The notes under the pieces are model-generated. The model made no database searches, was not told the DNA's origin, and worked only from the letters and a program-made list of their open reading frames with translations. The position numbers and the translations under genes are program-made. Positions 17,997 to 25,565 of a stretch of DNA of 64,000 nt are shown here, piece by piece. The stretch comes from Holophaga foetida DSM 6591 (lineage in GTDB: Bacteria > Acidobacteriota > Holophagae > Holophagales > Holophagaceae). The stretch covers positions 403,775-467,774 of the forward strand of contig NZ_KI912269.1 in the NCBI RefSeq assembly GCF_000242615.2, given 5' to 3'. Position 1 is the first letter of the stretch, and each line of letters begins with the position of its first letter.

Positions 17997-18012
17997 CGCA
18001 GGGTTCGTGCCA
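17997..18012 (-). promoter_or_regulatory. Sigma-54 (RpoN) promoter for amtB-glnB
   Basis: On the minus strand the sequence TGGCACGAACCCTGCG has GG and GC exactly ten bases apart and a perfect TGGCACG -24 element; the -12 element is CTGC rather than TTGC. Transcription would start near 17986, giving a leader of about 175 bases. Nitrogen control through NtrC is expected for amtB-glnB; no activator site was identified. Confidence 0.65.
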
Positions 18013-18416
18013 AAGGGAGATCGGCCACCCCTCTAAATGAGTTCATTTGCTAAAATACAATGACTTAAAAACAATAATCTTCCACCACGCTATGTAATAT
18101 CGAATTAAAAATACACAAAAAGTATACATTTTTGTTGTTTTATACCTTTTTGCGACATGAGTGCGAATTCCGGCCACTTCCTCCAGCAAAGACTTCTGAA
18201 CAGATATGCACAAAAAATGAGAGTTAGATGCGAACATGCAGCCCATACACCCATCAAATCCAGATAGGGCTCCCTCTATCCATGGAGGTTCATCCCCGAA
18301 TATTTGAAATATTTTCATACATTTTTGTATTATCTCGATACGTCTTTTAATAGAAAAATAAATGTATATACATGAAGTATAACAACTTATATCAAATATC
18401 GAAAAATTGCCAATTT
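18013..18416. other. AT-rich intergenic stretch between amtB and torF
   Basis: About 400 bases are strongly A/T-rich compared with the surrounding sequence. The only open frame here, on the minus strand, has unusual composition and no recognisable motif. The stretch separates two divergent sigma-54 sites and probably hosts activator binding or DNA bending; nothing more specific is visible. Confidence 0.4.
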
Positions 18417-18432
18417 CGGCACAAGCCATGCA
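18417..18432 (+). promoter_or_regulatory. Candidate sigma-54 promoter for torF-like gene
   Basis: CGGCACAAGCCATGCA keeps the invariant GG and GC with ten bases between them. The -24 element is CGGCACA and the -12 element ATGCA, so the match is weaker than at amtB. It lies 64 bases before the porin start codon. Confidence 0.45.
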
Positions 18433-18496
18433 CAGAAGGTTCCGTCACCCGACACCTCGGCCAGATTCCCCCGAGGCCCTCTCAAAGGAGAACCTG

Positions 18497-19246
18497 ATGA
18501 ACCTGAAGCCCCTGCTGCTGGTCGGCACCCTTTCCACCATGGGCAATCTGGCCCATGCAGAGGACACCAAGCCCGCCTCTCCCCATACCCTCACCGGCAA
18601 CTTCAGCCTGACCACGGACTACACCTTCCGCGGCCTGACCCAGAACGACGGCAAGCCCGCTCTCCAGGGTGGCTATGACTATGCCCACAGCTGCGGTTTC
18701 TACGCGGGATTCTGGGGCTCCAACGTGTCCTGGGTCGAGGATGGCGGTGTCGGCAGCAACTCCCTCGAAACCGATTTCTACCTGGGCTATAAATTCAGCC
18801 CCGTCAAGGATGTCACCGTGGACATCGGCGCCGTCGAATACTATTACCCCGGCACCTATGAGGGCAGCGTGAAGCCCCACACCACCGAGGCTTACCTGGG
18901 CTTGAGCTACAAGTGGGTCACCCTGAAGTACAGTCACGCCATCAGCAACGACTGGTTCGCCTTCGAAGACTTCAAGAACACCAAGTATTACGAGTGCAAC
19001 GCCAGCCTGCCCCTGCCCCAGGGCCTTACCCTCGGTCTGCACGCCGGCCGCCAGGACTTCGCGTCCGAGCACAACGACCTCGACTACAACGACTACAAGG
19101 TCGCCCTGACCAAGGAGATCGTCCCCACCTTCACCCTGGGTCTGGCCTACACCTACGCCAGCAACAAGGACAGCTACGTGAGCGTCGTGGATGGTGACTC
19201 CCTCGGCGGCAGCCGGGTGGCCCTGACCCTCACCAAGGCTTTCTAG
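18497..19246 (+). CDS. TorF family putative outer-membrane porin (copy 1)
   Basis: The 249-residue product has a signal peptide ending near LAHAEDT and a beta-rich body with the TorF/Gcw_chp pattern: GNFSLTTDYTFRGLTQNDGKPALQGGYDY, GFYAGFWGSNVSW, ETDFYLGYKF, and a C-terminal phenylalanine (ALTLTKAF) typical of outer-membrane barrels. The start at 18497 is set by AAAGGAG; the upstream in-frame extension lacks a signal sequence. TorF proteins are thought to form outer-membrane channels of unknown substrate. Position next to amtB and a candidate sigma-54 promoter suggest nitrogen-compound uptake. A paralogue is at 60667-61434. Confidence 0.85.
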   Translation: MNLKPLLLVGTLSTMGNLAHAEDTKPASPHTLTGNFSLTTDYTFRGLTQNDGKPALQGGYDYAHSCGFYAGFWGSNVSWVEDGGVGSNSLETDFYLGYKFSPVKDVTVDIGAVEYYYPGTYEGSVKPHTTEAYLGLSYKWVTLKYSHAISNDWFAFEDFKNTKYYECNASLPLPQGLTLGLHAGRQDFASEHNDLDYNDYKVALTKEIVPTFTLGLAYTYASNKDSYVSVVDGDSLGGSRVALTLTKAF

Positions 19247-19331
19247 AAACGGCGGAAAGCCTCTAAGCCAAAGCTACATCTTTGGAGGCCGGAGCACGGG
19301 TTCATACACTTTTGTAATGAAAATAGTTATT

Positions 19332-19402
19332 CCGTGCCAGAGCTGCCAACAACCAAGAAATGCAATAAAATGACTTACATGAACACGGCAGCTCCGGCAC
19401 GG
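19332..19402. repeat. 16-bp inverted repeat overlapping a sigma-54 site
   Basis: CCGTGCCAGAGCTGCC (19332-19347) and GGCAGCTCCGGCACGG (19387-19402) are reverse complements at 15 of 16 positions, separated by 39 bases. The right arm includes the -24 element of the candidate promoter at 19394-19410. Confidence 0.6.
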
Positions 19403-19410
19403 ACCCTGCA
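19394..19410 (+). promoter_or_regulatory. Candidate sigma-54 promoter for winged-helix gene
   Basis: CCGGCACGGACCCTGCA has GG and GC ten bases apart, with -24 CCGGCACG and -12 CTGCA. Predicted initiation near 19421 leaves a short leader with GGGAGAG before the ATG at 19439. Confidence 0.5.
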
Positions 19411-19438
19411 TAAGACCATGACAGCAGGGAGAGAGACC

Positions 19439-19903
19439 ATGAACATGGTGGTCATCCATACACGCCACATGAGGAATGAACAGAAGAAGCGCATTGAGGA
19501 AGCCTTGATCGCGGCGCTCCACAAAGAGGGTTTCCCCGCGGGTCAGGCCGTGCTGCATTTCGAACTGGAGAGCTCCGCCCATCCATCCGAAGGCGGCCCC
19601 GCAGGGGCGGTGGACCATCCCGACCCTGCCACCCAGATTTCACCTGAGTTCAAGACCCGCGCCCGCCGTACCAACGCAGAACTCCAGGCCCTCAAGACAC
19701 AGATCGTTGAAGCCATGAAGACACATGGAACCCTGACAAGCTTCCAGGCCAGGAAGCTCCTGGGTCTCACAGAATGCAACTGGGCCCCCCCTGCCCTCCG
19801 CCGACTCTTCGGAGAACTGGAAGACGAAGGTCTGGTGGTCCAGCGGGGAGTCAAGCGGAACACCTGCTATGTCTGGCAGGGATCTGATGAGCACGATCAT
19901 TGA
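19439..19903 (+). CDS. Small protein with C-terminal winged-helix-like domain
   Basis: The 154-residue protein is not recognised as a named family. The first ~75 residues are charged (MRNEQKKRIEEALIAALHKE). The last ~70 (NAELQALKTQIVEAMKTHGT through GLVVQRGVKRNTCYVW) look like a winged helix, with a recognition helix near APPALRRLFGELEDEG. The start at 19439 was chosen for the GGGAGAGAG before it and because a candidate sigma-54 promoter lies just upstream. It may be a DNA-binding regulator of the nitrogen island; this is inference. Confidence 0.6.
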   Translation: MNMVVIHTRHMRNEQKKRIEEALIAALHKEGFPAGQAVLHFELESSAHPSEGGPAGAVDHPDPATQISPEFKTRARRTNAELQALKTQIVEAMKTHGTLTSFQARKLLGLTECNWAPPALRRLFGELEDEGLVVQRGVKRNTCYVWQGSDEHDH

Positions 19904-19967
19904 CATTGCCAAGGAGGGGATTCTCTGAGAGACTGACCCTTCGCGTCCCACTTCCGGGACTCTCCTT

Positions 19968-19989
19968 GCTTCGGGCTGTGTACCGAAGC
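19968..19989 (+). promoter_or_regulatory. Hairpin in rpsF leader, possible S6:S18 control element
   Basis: GCTTCGG (19968-19974) pairs with CCGAAGC (19983-19989) around an eight-base loop, 26 bases before rpsF. Many bacteria carry an S6:S18-binding leader with a CCG-containing hairpin at this place; the match here is by position and CCG content only. Confidence 0.35.
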
Positions 19990-20014
19990 TTCATATCCAC
20001 AAGGAGGATAATAG

Positions 20015-20404
20015 ATGCGTCGTTATGAGACGATCTTCGTCGCCTCCCCCACTTTGACGGACGAGCAGGTTGACGAGCTCGTGCGCAATTTCGAGGGAAT
20101 CATCGCCGAGCAGGGTGGCGAACTGCTCAAGACCGACAAGTGGGGCCGCAAGAAGCTGGCCTACGAAGTCCAGAAGTTCAGCGAAGGCTACTACACGCTC
20201 TTCGAGATGAACGCTGGTTCCACGCTCATCGCTGAGCTGGAGCGCCGTTTCCGCAACAACGATTCCGTGATCAAGTACCTCTCCGTCCGCATGGACGTCC
20301 AGGCCAAGGCCGCCGATCGCCAGAAGGTCCGCTACGACCGCGAAGCCAAGCGCAAGGCCCAGGCCGGGATCAAGGACCGTAGTGCTGAAGAGGTGATGGG
20401 ATGA
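20015..20404 (+). CDS. rpsF: 30S ribosomal protein S6
   Basis: S6 of the 30S platform, 129 residues, starts MRRYETIFVASPTLTDEQVDELV and has WGRKKLAYEVQKFSEGYYTLFEM, as in the family. The C-terminal basic tail (YDREAKRKAQAGIKDRS) is somewhat long. AAGGAGGATAATAG precedes the start. Its stop overlaps the rpsR start (ATGA), matching the conserved S6-S18 pairing. Confidence 0.96.
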   Translation: MRRYETIFVASPTLTDEQVDELVRNFEGIIAEQGGELLKTDKWGRKKLAYEVQKFSEGYYTLFEMNAGSTLIAELERRFRNNDSVIKYLSVRMDVQAKAADRQKVRYDREAKRKAQAGIKDRSAEEVMG

Positions 20405-20664
20405 AGCGCAAGGCTGACGCAAAGGGCAAGCCCAAGAAGAAGAAGGCTTTTGGCGGACGGCGCAGCAAGTTCTGCAAGTTCTGCGTCGAAAAGTCCACAA
20501 TGATCGACTACAAGGATGTGAAGACCCTGTCTTCCTTCACCCCTGAGCGCGGCAAGGTCCTGCCCCGCCGCACCAGTGGTGTCTGCGCCCTGCACCAGCG
20601 CATGCTGGTCGAGGCCATCAAGCGCGCCCGCAATATCGCGCTGCTGCCCTTCGCCACGGACTAG
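20401..20664 (+). CDS. rpsR: 30S ribosomal protein S18
   Basis: S18, the partner of S6 on the 30S platform, 87 residues. The basic N-terminus is followed by CKFCVEKSTMIDYKDVKTLSSFTPERGKVLPRRTSGVCALHQRMLVEAIKRAR-type family sequence ending in ALLPFATD. Cysteines in CKFC and VCALH suggest a zinc-binding form. Translation is coupled to rpsF by the four-base overlap. Confidence 0.95.
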   Translation: MKRKADAKGKPKKKKAFGGRRSKFCKFCVEKSTMIDYKDVKTLSSFTPERGKVLPRRTSGVCALHQRMLVEAIKRARNIALLPFATD

Positions 20665-20688
20665 TTCCGCGGAACACCTGCTAGCTTG

Positions 20689-20708
20689 GGGCCGCCTTTG
20701 GGCGGCCC
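20689..20708 (+). terminator. Terminator after rpsR
   Basis: GGGCCGCC and GGCGGCCC form an eight-bp stem with a TTTG loop, 24 bases after the rpsR stop; the following T-run is short. Confidence 0.55.
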
Positions 20709-20788
20709 TTGGTGTAGATGGGTGCGGCTTCAAGGTAAGCTATCCCCTTGCAGGCACCCCCTTTTCACACTTAGCCAGCAGGTAATCC

Positions 20789-21283
20789 ATGCCACCCCTT
20801 GGCTCGTCCTTCGCCCAATCCAACCTCAGCCTCCTCATCATGACCGCCAAGCGGCAGATCAAGCAGTTGGGCACTGCTGGGCTGAAACGATTCCGCCTCA
20901 CCGACCAGCAGTGCCTGCTGCTGGAAACGCTGCGGGAGGTGGGCCCCGTCTGCCTGAGCGACCTTGCGACAGAGCTCCGCCTGGACCACCCCACAGCCTC
21001 CCGACTGGTCCACACCTTAGAGGAGCGGGCCCTGCTCAAGGTGAGACTGGACCCGAAACACCGGCGCCGGGTGCTCATTCACCTGGACGAGGACAACCAG
21101 ACCTTCCTGGACGAACTTCACCACATCGTGCAGACCTACCGGTCGCGCCTGGAAGCCGGACTGACGGAAGAGGAGAAGAGCACCCTCCGCGCCTGCCTGG
21201 GCAAGCTTGTGACGAACCTGGACACCATGGAGCAGGACCTGCTGGCGGGGAGGATCGGGAGCGTCGGTCAGCCCCTCGCGTAG
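20789..21283 (+). CDS. MarR family transcriptional regulator
   Basis: The 164-residue winged-helix protein has the MarR arrangement: dimer helix, helix-turn-helix (VCLSDLATELRLDHPTASRLVHTLEERALL) and wing (VRLDPKHRRRVLIHLDED), followed by a C-terminal dimerisation helix. No ligand can be named. Its last 16 bases overlap the convergent Crp/Fnr gene. The N-terminal 25 residues are not conserved, so the start may lie at an internal Met. Confidence 0.85.
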   Translation: MPPLGSSFAQSNLSLLIMTAKRQIKQLGTAGLKRFRLTDQQCLLLETLREVGPVCLSDLATELRLDHPTASRLVHTLEERALLKVRLDPKHRRRVLIHLDEDNQTFLDELHHIVQTYRSRLEAGLTEEEKSTLRACLGKLVTNLDTMEQDLLAGRIGSVGQPLA

Positions 21284-21942
21284 CGCTGAAGCTTGGGGAT
21301 ATCCACGATACGCACCACCGGGAAGGTGCTCTGGATCAGCCCCAGGTCCGACAGGAGCCGCAGGGCCCGGCTGAAGGCTTCGCGACTGGCACCAATGCAC
21401 TGGGCCAGATCCTCCTGGGTCTGGGAGAACTCCACCAGCGTGCGGTTGGGGTTGCGCTGCTGGTGATCCAGGATGAGTTGGGCCACCCGCTCCGGCACAC
21501 TGTGAAGACTGAGGGTCTCCACCAGAGAGATGAGGTTGCGGACCTTGGAGGCGAAATGTCGGATGATGGCATCCGCCACCACCGGATTGCCCAGGGCGAT
21601 GCGCTTGAGGGCCGTTGCCGGGATCAACAGGCACTCCGTCTCCCCACGGGCCTCGGCCCCGGAGGCGATGGGACCTCCGTCGAAGGCCTGGACCTCGCCA
21701 ACGAAGCTGCCGGGGTGCGTGAGATCCAGCACCTGCATCTTCCCGCGACCATCGGTCCTGAAGACCTTGAAGGCCCCCCGAAGAACCACAAATACCCCCG
21801 GAATCTGCTCCCCGAGGGTGAAAACCGGGTCCCCATCGGCGTAGCGACGCACCTCGCAAAGGGCACTGAGTTCCTGGAGCTCAACAGAGGTAAGCCCCTC
21901 CAGGAAACTGACCTTCCTCAGGTTTTCCACCGTCTGACCCAT
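21268..21942 (-). CDS. Crp/Fnr family transcriptional regulator
   Basis: The 224-residue product has an N-terminal cyclic-nucleotide-binding-type fold (~10-125, DGDPVFTLGEQIPGVFVVLRGAFKVF, PGSFVGEVQAFDG), a dimer helix and a C-terminal helix-turn-helix (EFSQTQEDLAQCIGASREAFSRALRLLSDLGLI). No Fnr-type N-terminal cysteine cluster is present, so direct oxygen sensing by [4Fe-4S] is not supported. The start at 21942 is set by GGAGGGG five bases before it; an earlier in-frame start exists. Confidence 0.88.
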   Translation of the reverse strand: MGQTVENLRKVSFLEGLTSVELQELSALCEVRRYADGDPVFTLGEQIPGVFVVLRGAFKVFRTDGRGKMQVLDLTHPGSFVGEVQAFDGGPIASGAEARGETECLLIPATALKRIALGNPVVADAIIRHFASKVRNLISLVETLSLHSVPERVAQLILDHQQRNPNRTLVEFSQTQEDLAQCIGASREAFSRALRLLSDLGLIQSTFPVVRIVDIPKLQRYARG

Positions 21943-22000
21943 GGGGTCCCCTCCAGGTTCCATTCGAATTTTTACCATACTTCCGGCGCCTATCTTCCAA

Positions 22001-22024
22001 AAAGCCCCGCCGGAGCGGGGCTTT
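22001..22024 (-). terminator. Terminator after efp
   Basis: On the minus strand AAAGCCCCGC and GCGGGGCTTT form a ten-bp stem with a four-base loop followed by T residues, just after the efp stop and before the Crp/Fnr gene. Confidence 0.8.
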
Positions 22025-22047
22025 AATGGGTATAAACAGCCGAAATA

Positions 22048-22614
22048 CTACTTCACGCGTTCCATGTAGGTGCGATCCACCGTGTTCACCCGGATCTTCT
22101 GGCCCGACTCCATGTAGGGGGGCACGTTGACCGTGACGCCATTCTCCATCTTGGCCGGCTTGTAGGAACCGGTGGCGTTGGCGTTCTTCATGACGGGCTC
22201 GGTCTCGACGATTTCAAGCACCACACTGGCGGGCAGGGTAGCCGAGAGGGGCGTCCCGTCGTTGAACTCGATCTCCAGCTCCATGTTGGGCTGAAGGAAG
22301 ACGATATCGTCCCCGAGGATCTCCTTGGAGAGCTCGGTCTGCTCGTAGGTCTCGTTGTTCATGAAGACGAGGTTGTCGCCGTCCTCGTAGAGGTATTCGA
22401 GCATGTGCTGCTCAAGGCTGGCCCGCTCGATCTTGTCGGAGGAGCCGAAGCGGTTTTCGCGGTTGATGCCGTCCTTGAGGCGCTTCATCTTGGTGACCAC
22501 CCGAGCCGGGAGGTTGCCAGGGGTCTGATGTTCCACGCTGATGACCCGGCAGAGCTCACCTTCGTAGTTGATGATCATGCCGGCACGGAGCTGGGTCGCA
22601 AGGATGTTGGCCAT
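22048..22614 (-). CDS. efp: Elongation factor P
   Basis: EF-P relieves ribosome stalling at polyproline. The 188 residues contain the three beta-barrel domains and the C-terminal signature (DGTPLSATLPASVVLEIV, TGSYKPAKMENGVTVNVPPYMESGQKIRVNT). The loop that reaches the peptidyl-transferase centre reads TPGNLPARV; aligned to E. coli KPGKGQAFARV, the modified Lys34 is replaced by Asn. Neither EpmA-type lysylation nor Arg rhamnosylation could apply. The start at 22614 follows GAGGAAACC. Confidence 0.93.
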   Translation of the reverse strand: MANILATQLRAGMIINYEGELCRVISVEHQTPGNLPARVVTKMKRLKDGINRENRFGSSDKIERASLEQHMLEYLYEDGDNLVFMNNETYEQTELSKEILGDDIVFLQPNMELEIEFNDGTPLSATLPASVVLEIVETEPVMKNANATGSYKPAKMENGVTVNVPPYMESGQKIRVNTVDRTYMERVK

Positions 22615-22636
22615 GGTTTCCTCGGTTCTAACGGAC

Positions 22637-22664
22637 AAAAGCCCCTGATGCTTCAGGGGCCTTT
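22637..22664 (-). terminator. Terminator after tRNA-Val
   Basis: On the minus strand GCCCCTGA and TCAGGGGC form a stem with a four-base loop followed by TTTT, immediately after the tRNA. Confidence 0.8.
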
Positions 22665-22668
22665 GAGG

Positions 22669-22743
22669 TGGTGGGCGTACCAGGGTTCGAACCTGGGACT
22701 TCTACCGTGTGAAGATAGCACTCTACCGCTGAGTTATACGCCC
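22669..22743 (-). tRNA. tRNA-Val (anticodon CAC)
   Basis: On the minus strand the 75-nt sequence folds into a cloverleaf: acceptor GGGCGTA/TACGCCC, D-arm ACTC-AGCGGTA-GAGT, anticodon stem CTATC/GGTAG around TTCACAC (anticodon CAC), T-arm CCAGG-TTCGAAC-CCTGG, and an encoded CCA end (22671-22669). It reads the valine codon GUG. Confidence 0.95.
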
Positions 22744-22757
22744 GCAGAAACCCTAGT

Positions 22758-23279
22758 CTAGCAGGTCTTCACGGGATGTCCAGGACAGTTTTCGGCAAGG
22801 CGTCGCTCCTGGCGGTCGAGGAAGGCAGCGATGGCTGCCAGATTCGCCTCCTTCCCTGGACCAGTCTTCCTCCAGAGCCCCAGCATGTCCTCGGGGCAGC
22901 CCACCCGCTCGTAGATCGCCTCCACAGCCAGGCCCAGGGCCTGGAGGGTGAGGGGGGCATCCAGGGCATCCTTCAGGAGGGCCAGCCTCCAGCGATCCTG
23001 GGCCCGCTCCCAGCGGCGGCTCCCCGGTCGCGGCACCTTCCCGGTGCTTTCAGCGCACGCGTCCCAAAGCGTCGCTTCGAATTCCAGCATCCCGATCCCT
23101 TCCAGCGCCAGGAGATCCAGGCAGGCGGGGCCCTCTGCGCCCTGCCTCCGGACCCAAGCCAGAATCGTCTCCGGAGCAAGGAATCCGAAGTCGTACCCCA
23201 CAATCACTTCATCCCAGCCGGGTCGCTCCCCCGCAGGGGTGTGACGGATCAAGAGTGCCAGCCAGTGTTCACCACTCAT
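22758..23279 (-). CDS. Hypothetical protein, 173 residues
   Basis: Not recognised. It is a soluble, Trp- and Leu-rich, helix-predicted protein (WDEVIVGYDFGFLAPETILAWVRRQG; LTLQALGLAVEAIYERVG). It has no signal peptide or membrane segment. It lies 13 bases after the speB-like gene and is probably the last gene of the GNAT-plsC-speB operon. Confidence 0.6.
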   Translation of the reverse strand: MSGEHWLALLIRHTPAGERPGWDEVIVGYDFGFLAPETILAWVRRQGAEGPACLDLLALEGIGMLEFEATLWDACAESTGKVPRPGSRRWERAQDRWRLALLKDALDAPLTLQALGLAVEAIYERVGCPEDMLGLWRKTGPGKEANLAAIAAFLDRQERRLAENCPGHPVKTC

Positions 23280-23292
23280 GGGTCACCTCAGG

Positions 23293-24231
23293 TCAGGACA
23301 GAAGGTGGAGGGCGAGATGGACGCCGACCCGGGCGCTGAGCTCGCCGCCCTCCAGGGTAGGAGCCAGCTCCATCAGGTCCGCCCCAACCCAGGGCACATC
23401 CCACTGATGAGCCAGATGGAGGAGCGGAATCAGCTCAGAAGTCGATAGCCCACCGGGCACCGGCTCAGCCACCGCCGGACAGAAGGCCGGATCCAGGACA
23501 TCCAGATCCAGGCTCAGGTAGGAAGCCCCCTGCCCGACCCGCGCGATATCACTCTTCAACTGCGTGTGCAGACGCGCATCCCGCATGTCCCAGGGGCTCC
23601 AGAAACGGAACCCGGCATCGCTCAGGAAGGCCAGTTCTTCGCTATCAAAGCGCGGGGCCCGCAGCCCAAGCTGGACACAGCGGCGCCCGTCCAGGAGCCC
23701 TTCCTCCAGGGCACGCCGGACCCAGGTGCCATGGTGCAGGGTGCTCCCCCAGGGCTCGCCATCGGAAGCGTCAGGGTGGGCATCGAAGTGCAGCAGTCCA
23801 AGGGGCCCATGGATCCGGGCCAAAGCCCGCAAGGCCCCCAGCGTCATCAGGTGATCTCCCCCCAGCATCAGAGGACGTGCTCCCTGAGCGGCCCAGGCGC
23901 TCACCCACTGGGCCACCGCCCCCAGGGCTTCCTCGGCGGAGAAGGGACGCGTGGGGATGTTGCCCCCGTCTACCCAATCCACCCCGGTCCAGCCGCTCCG
24001 CCCTTCCTCCCGCCCCTGTAGGCGGAGGGGCATGGGCAGGCGGCCCATCCCCAGGCTCGCGCTCCGAAGGGCCCAGGGACCCATCCGGGCCCCTGGGCGG
24101 TGAATGACGCCACCATCGAAGGGCGCCCCCAGCACCACGCCTGCGGCGGGACACGGCTCCGCAGCCAGGGAGAGACCGAGAAAGGAGGTAACCCCGGAAA
24201 GAAAGGGATGGAGAGGATTTTCAAGCGTCAA
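23293..24231 (-). CDS. speB: Agmatinase/arginase family hydrolase
   Basis: Ureohydrolase, 312 residues, expected to release urea from agmatine or a related guanidino compound. The binuclear manganese motifs are present: GGDHLMTLGAL, LLHFDAHPDASDG, STLHHGTWVRRA and YLSLDLDVLDPAFCPAVAEPVPGGLS. Substrate specificity is uncertain; formiminoglutamase or arginase are alternatives. The start overlaps plsC by four bases, so the two are translationally coupled although their pathways are unrelated. Confidence 0.8.
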   Translation of the reverse strand: MTLENPLHPFLSGVTSFLGLSLAAEPCPAAGVVLGAPFDGGVIHRPGARMGPWALRSASLGMGRLPMPLRLQGREEGRSGWTGVDWVDGGNIPTRPFSAEEALGAVAQWVSAWAAQGARPLMLGGDHLMTLGALRALARIHGPLGLLHFDAHPDASDGEPWGSTLHHGTWVRRALEEGLLDGRRCVQLGLRAPRFDSEELAFLSDAGFRFWSPWDMRDARLHTQLKSDIARVGQGASYLSLDLDVLDPAFCPAVAEPVPGGLSTSELIPLLHLAHQWDVPWVGADLMELAPTLEGGELSARVGVHLALHLLS

Positions 24232-24953
24232 GGAGCGTCTCCAAGAGTGCGTCGGATGGCATCGACCCAGGCGGTCTCGTCCGGGAAGTCGCAGGGTTTC
24301 ATCAGGGTGCCTGGCCGCACGCCAAGCCGTGTGTATCCATGCAGAGCCATGGTTTTCAGGTGAGGCACCAGCTCGGCTTCTCCCACCCAGGGGTACCAGG
24401 TGTCGGGGCTGGAGAGATGGATCGGGAGCAGAGACACCCCCTTGCGGAAGGCGGCGCAGATCCCCCCACGAAAGAGGGGGGCCAGTCGGGGGCCCCGGGT
24501 GGTGGTGCCTTCGGGAAAGAGCAGAAGAGGTTCCCCGGCATCCATGGCCCCCATTAGCCCCTGGAGGGCCGAGGTGCGGCTCGCCAGACTCTCCCGCTGG
24601 ACGAAACGCAATCCGTGACGGCGGGCAAGGTTGCCGATGAGGGGATAGTCCGCCACCTCGGCCTTGGCGAGAACCTGTGCAGGACGCAGGCTGAGGAGAA
24701 CCAGGGGATCCAGCCAGCTCATATGGTTGGCAACCCAGATCGGCGCCTCGTCCGTAATGGCCCCTTTCACCTGGACCTGGACGCCCAGAGCCTTGAGGAC
24801 ATCGCGGGACCAGTGGCCGAGATCCTCCGGGGAAGGCTCCCGCAGACAGCTTCCCAGCCCCCTGCCAAGGGTCAGCCCCAGCACTCTGGCCAGGCGCCAG
24901 AAGGCATCGCTACCGGACACAGTGCCGTCCGCCGTGGACAGGAGGGTGTTCAC
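24228..24953 (-). CDS. plsC: 1-acyl-sn-glycerol-3-phosphate acyltransferase
   Basis: This membrane-associated enzyme makes phosphatidic acid. The 241 residues carry the four acyltransferase blocks: NHMSWLDPL (catalytic His-x4-Asp), FVQRESLASRTSAL, LLFPEGTTTRGPRLAPLFRGG and LLPIHLSSP. It overlaps the GNAT gene upstream and the speB-like gene downstream by four bases each, forming a tight operon. Confidence 0.88.
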   Translation of the reverse strand: MNTLLSTADGTVSGSDAFWRLARVLGLTLGRGLGSCLREPSPEDLGHWSRDVLKALGVQVQVKGAITDEAPIWVANHMSWLDPLVLLSLRPAQVLAKAEVADYPLIGNLARRHGLRFVQRESLASRTSALQGLMGAMDAGEPLLLFPEGTTTRGPRLAPLFRGGICAAFRKGVSLLPIHLSSPDTWYPWVGEAELVPHLKTMALHGYTRLGVRPGTLMKPCDFPDETAWVDAIRRTLGDAP

Positions 24954-25474
24954 GAGACCAGCCGAAGGCGGCTGTAGCGGGCCCGGATCCGCTCCATGTC
25001 CTCGCGGGTGATCACAGACCAGAGGCGCTTGTCGCCCTTGCGGTAGTAGTCATCCACCTCTGCGACCACCCTTGCGCCCAGGGACTGATGGACGCTGCGG
25101 GCATCGGCGTTATCGGGCTCCACCAGAAAGCGGCACTCCTCCATCCCCTCCGCCACCAGCTTGGAAACCATGGCCCGGATCAGCAGGTAGTTGGTCCGCC
25201 CCTTCTGGTAATCGGGGTGCACCGCCAGGGTGGCGCAGTAGGCCGTCCGACCGCTGGGGAAGTTCAGCACGTAGCCCACGGGCCGCTCTCCGTCCAGGGC
25301 GAGGAAGCACCACTCGGGATAGAGCTCCGTGCAGAGCCGGAGATAGTGGGGACAGAGCTCCCCGGTGGCATCCCCACCCCAGACTTCGTGCTCCAGACGA
25401 CGCAGGTGCCAGAAGTCGGAAGACTGCAGGGAACGAACGTGCAGACCGGGGCTTTGGATCTGGATCGGGCTCAT
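24950..25474 (-). CDS. GNAT family N-acetyltransferase
   Basis: The 174-residue GNAT protein has the acetyl-CoA motif region AVHPDYQKGRTNYLLIRAMVSKL and the motif B segment DNADARSVHQSLGARVVAEVDDYY. It resembles RimI/ribosomal-type acetyltransferases, but the acceptor is unknown. The start at 25474 is decided by CCAGGAGGTGG; the longer upstream frame overlaps the CYTH gene and lacks a site. First gene of the GNAT-plsC-speB-173aa operon. Confidence 0.82.
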   Translation of the reverse strand: MSPIQIQSPGLHVRSLQSSDFWHLRRLEHEVWGGDATGELCPHYLRLCTELYPEWCFLALDGERPVGYVLNFPSGRTAYCATLAVHPDYQKGRTNYLLIRAMVSKLVAEGMEECRFLVEPDNADARSVHQSLGARVVAEVDDYYRKGDKRLWSVITREDMERIRARYSRLRLVS

Positions 25475-25565
25475 GGGCCACCTCCTGGAGACCAGGGTGG
25501 CGCCCCGGCGTGACCGAAAGGTAAAACCCTCGCGGCAACACGGGATAGCGATAGTAAAAAAAGAG

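Noticed and set aside
18043..18429. Minus-strand open frame of 128 codons in the AT-rich amtB-torF gap
   Set aside because: Composition is unlike real genes here, there is no ribosome site or motif, and it overlaps the candidate sigma-54 promoter of torF.
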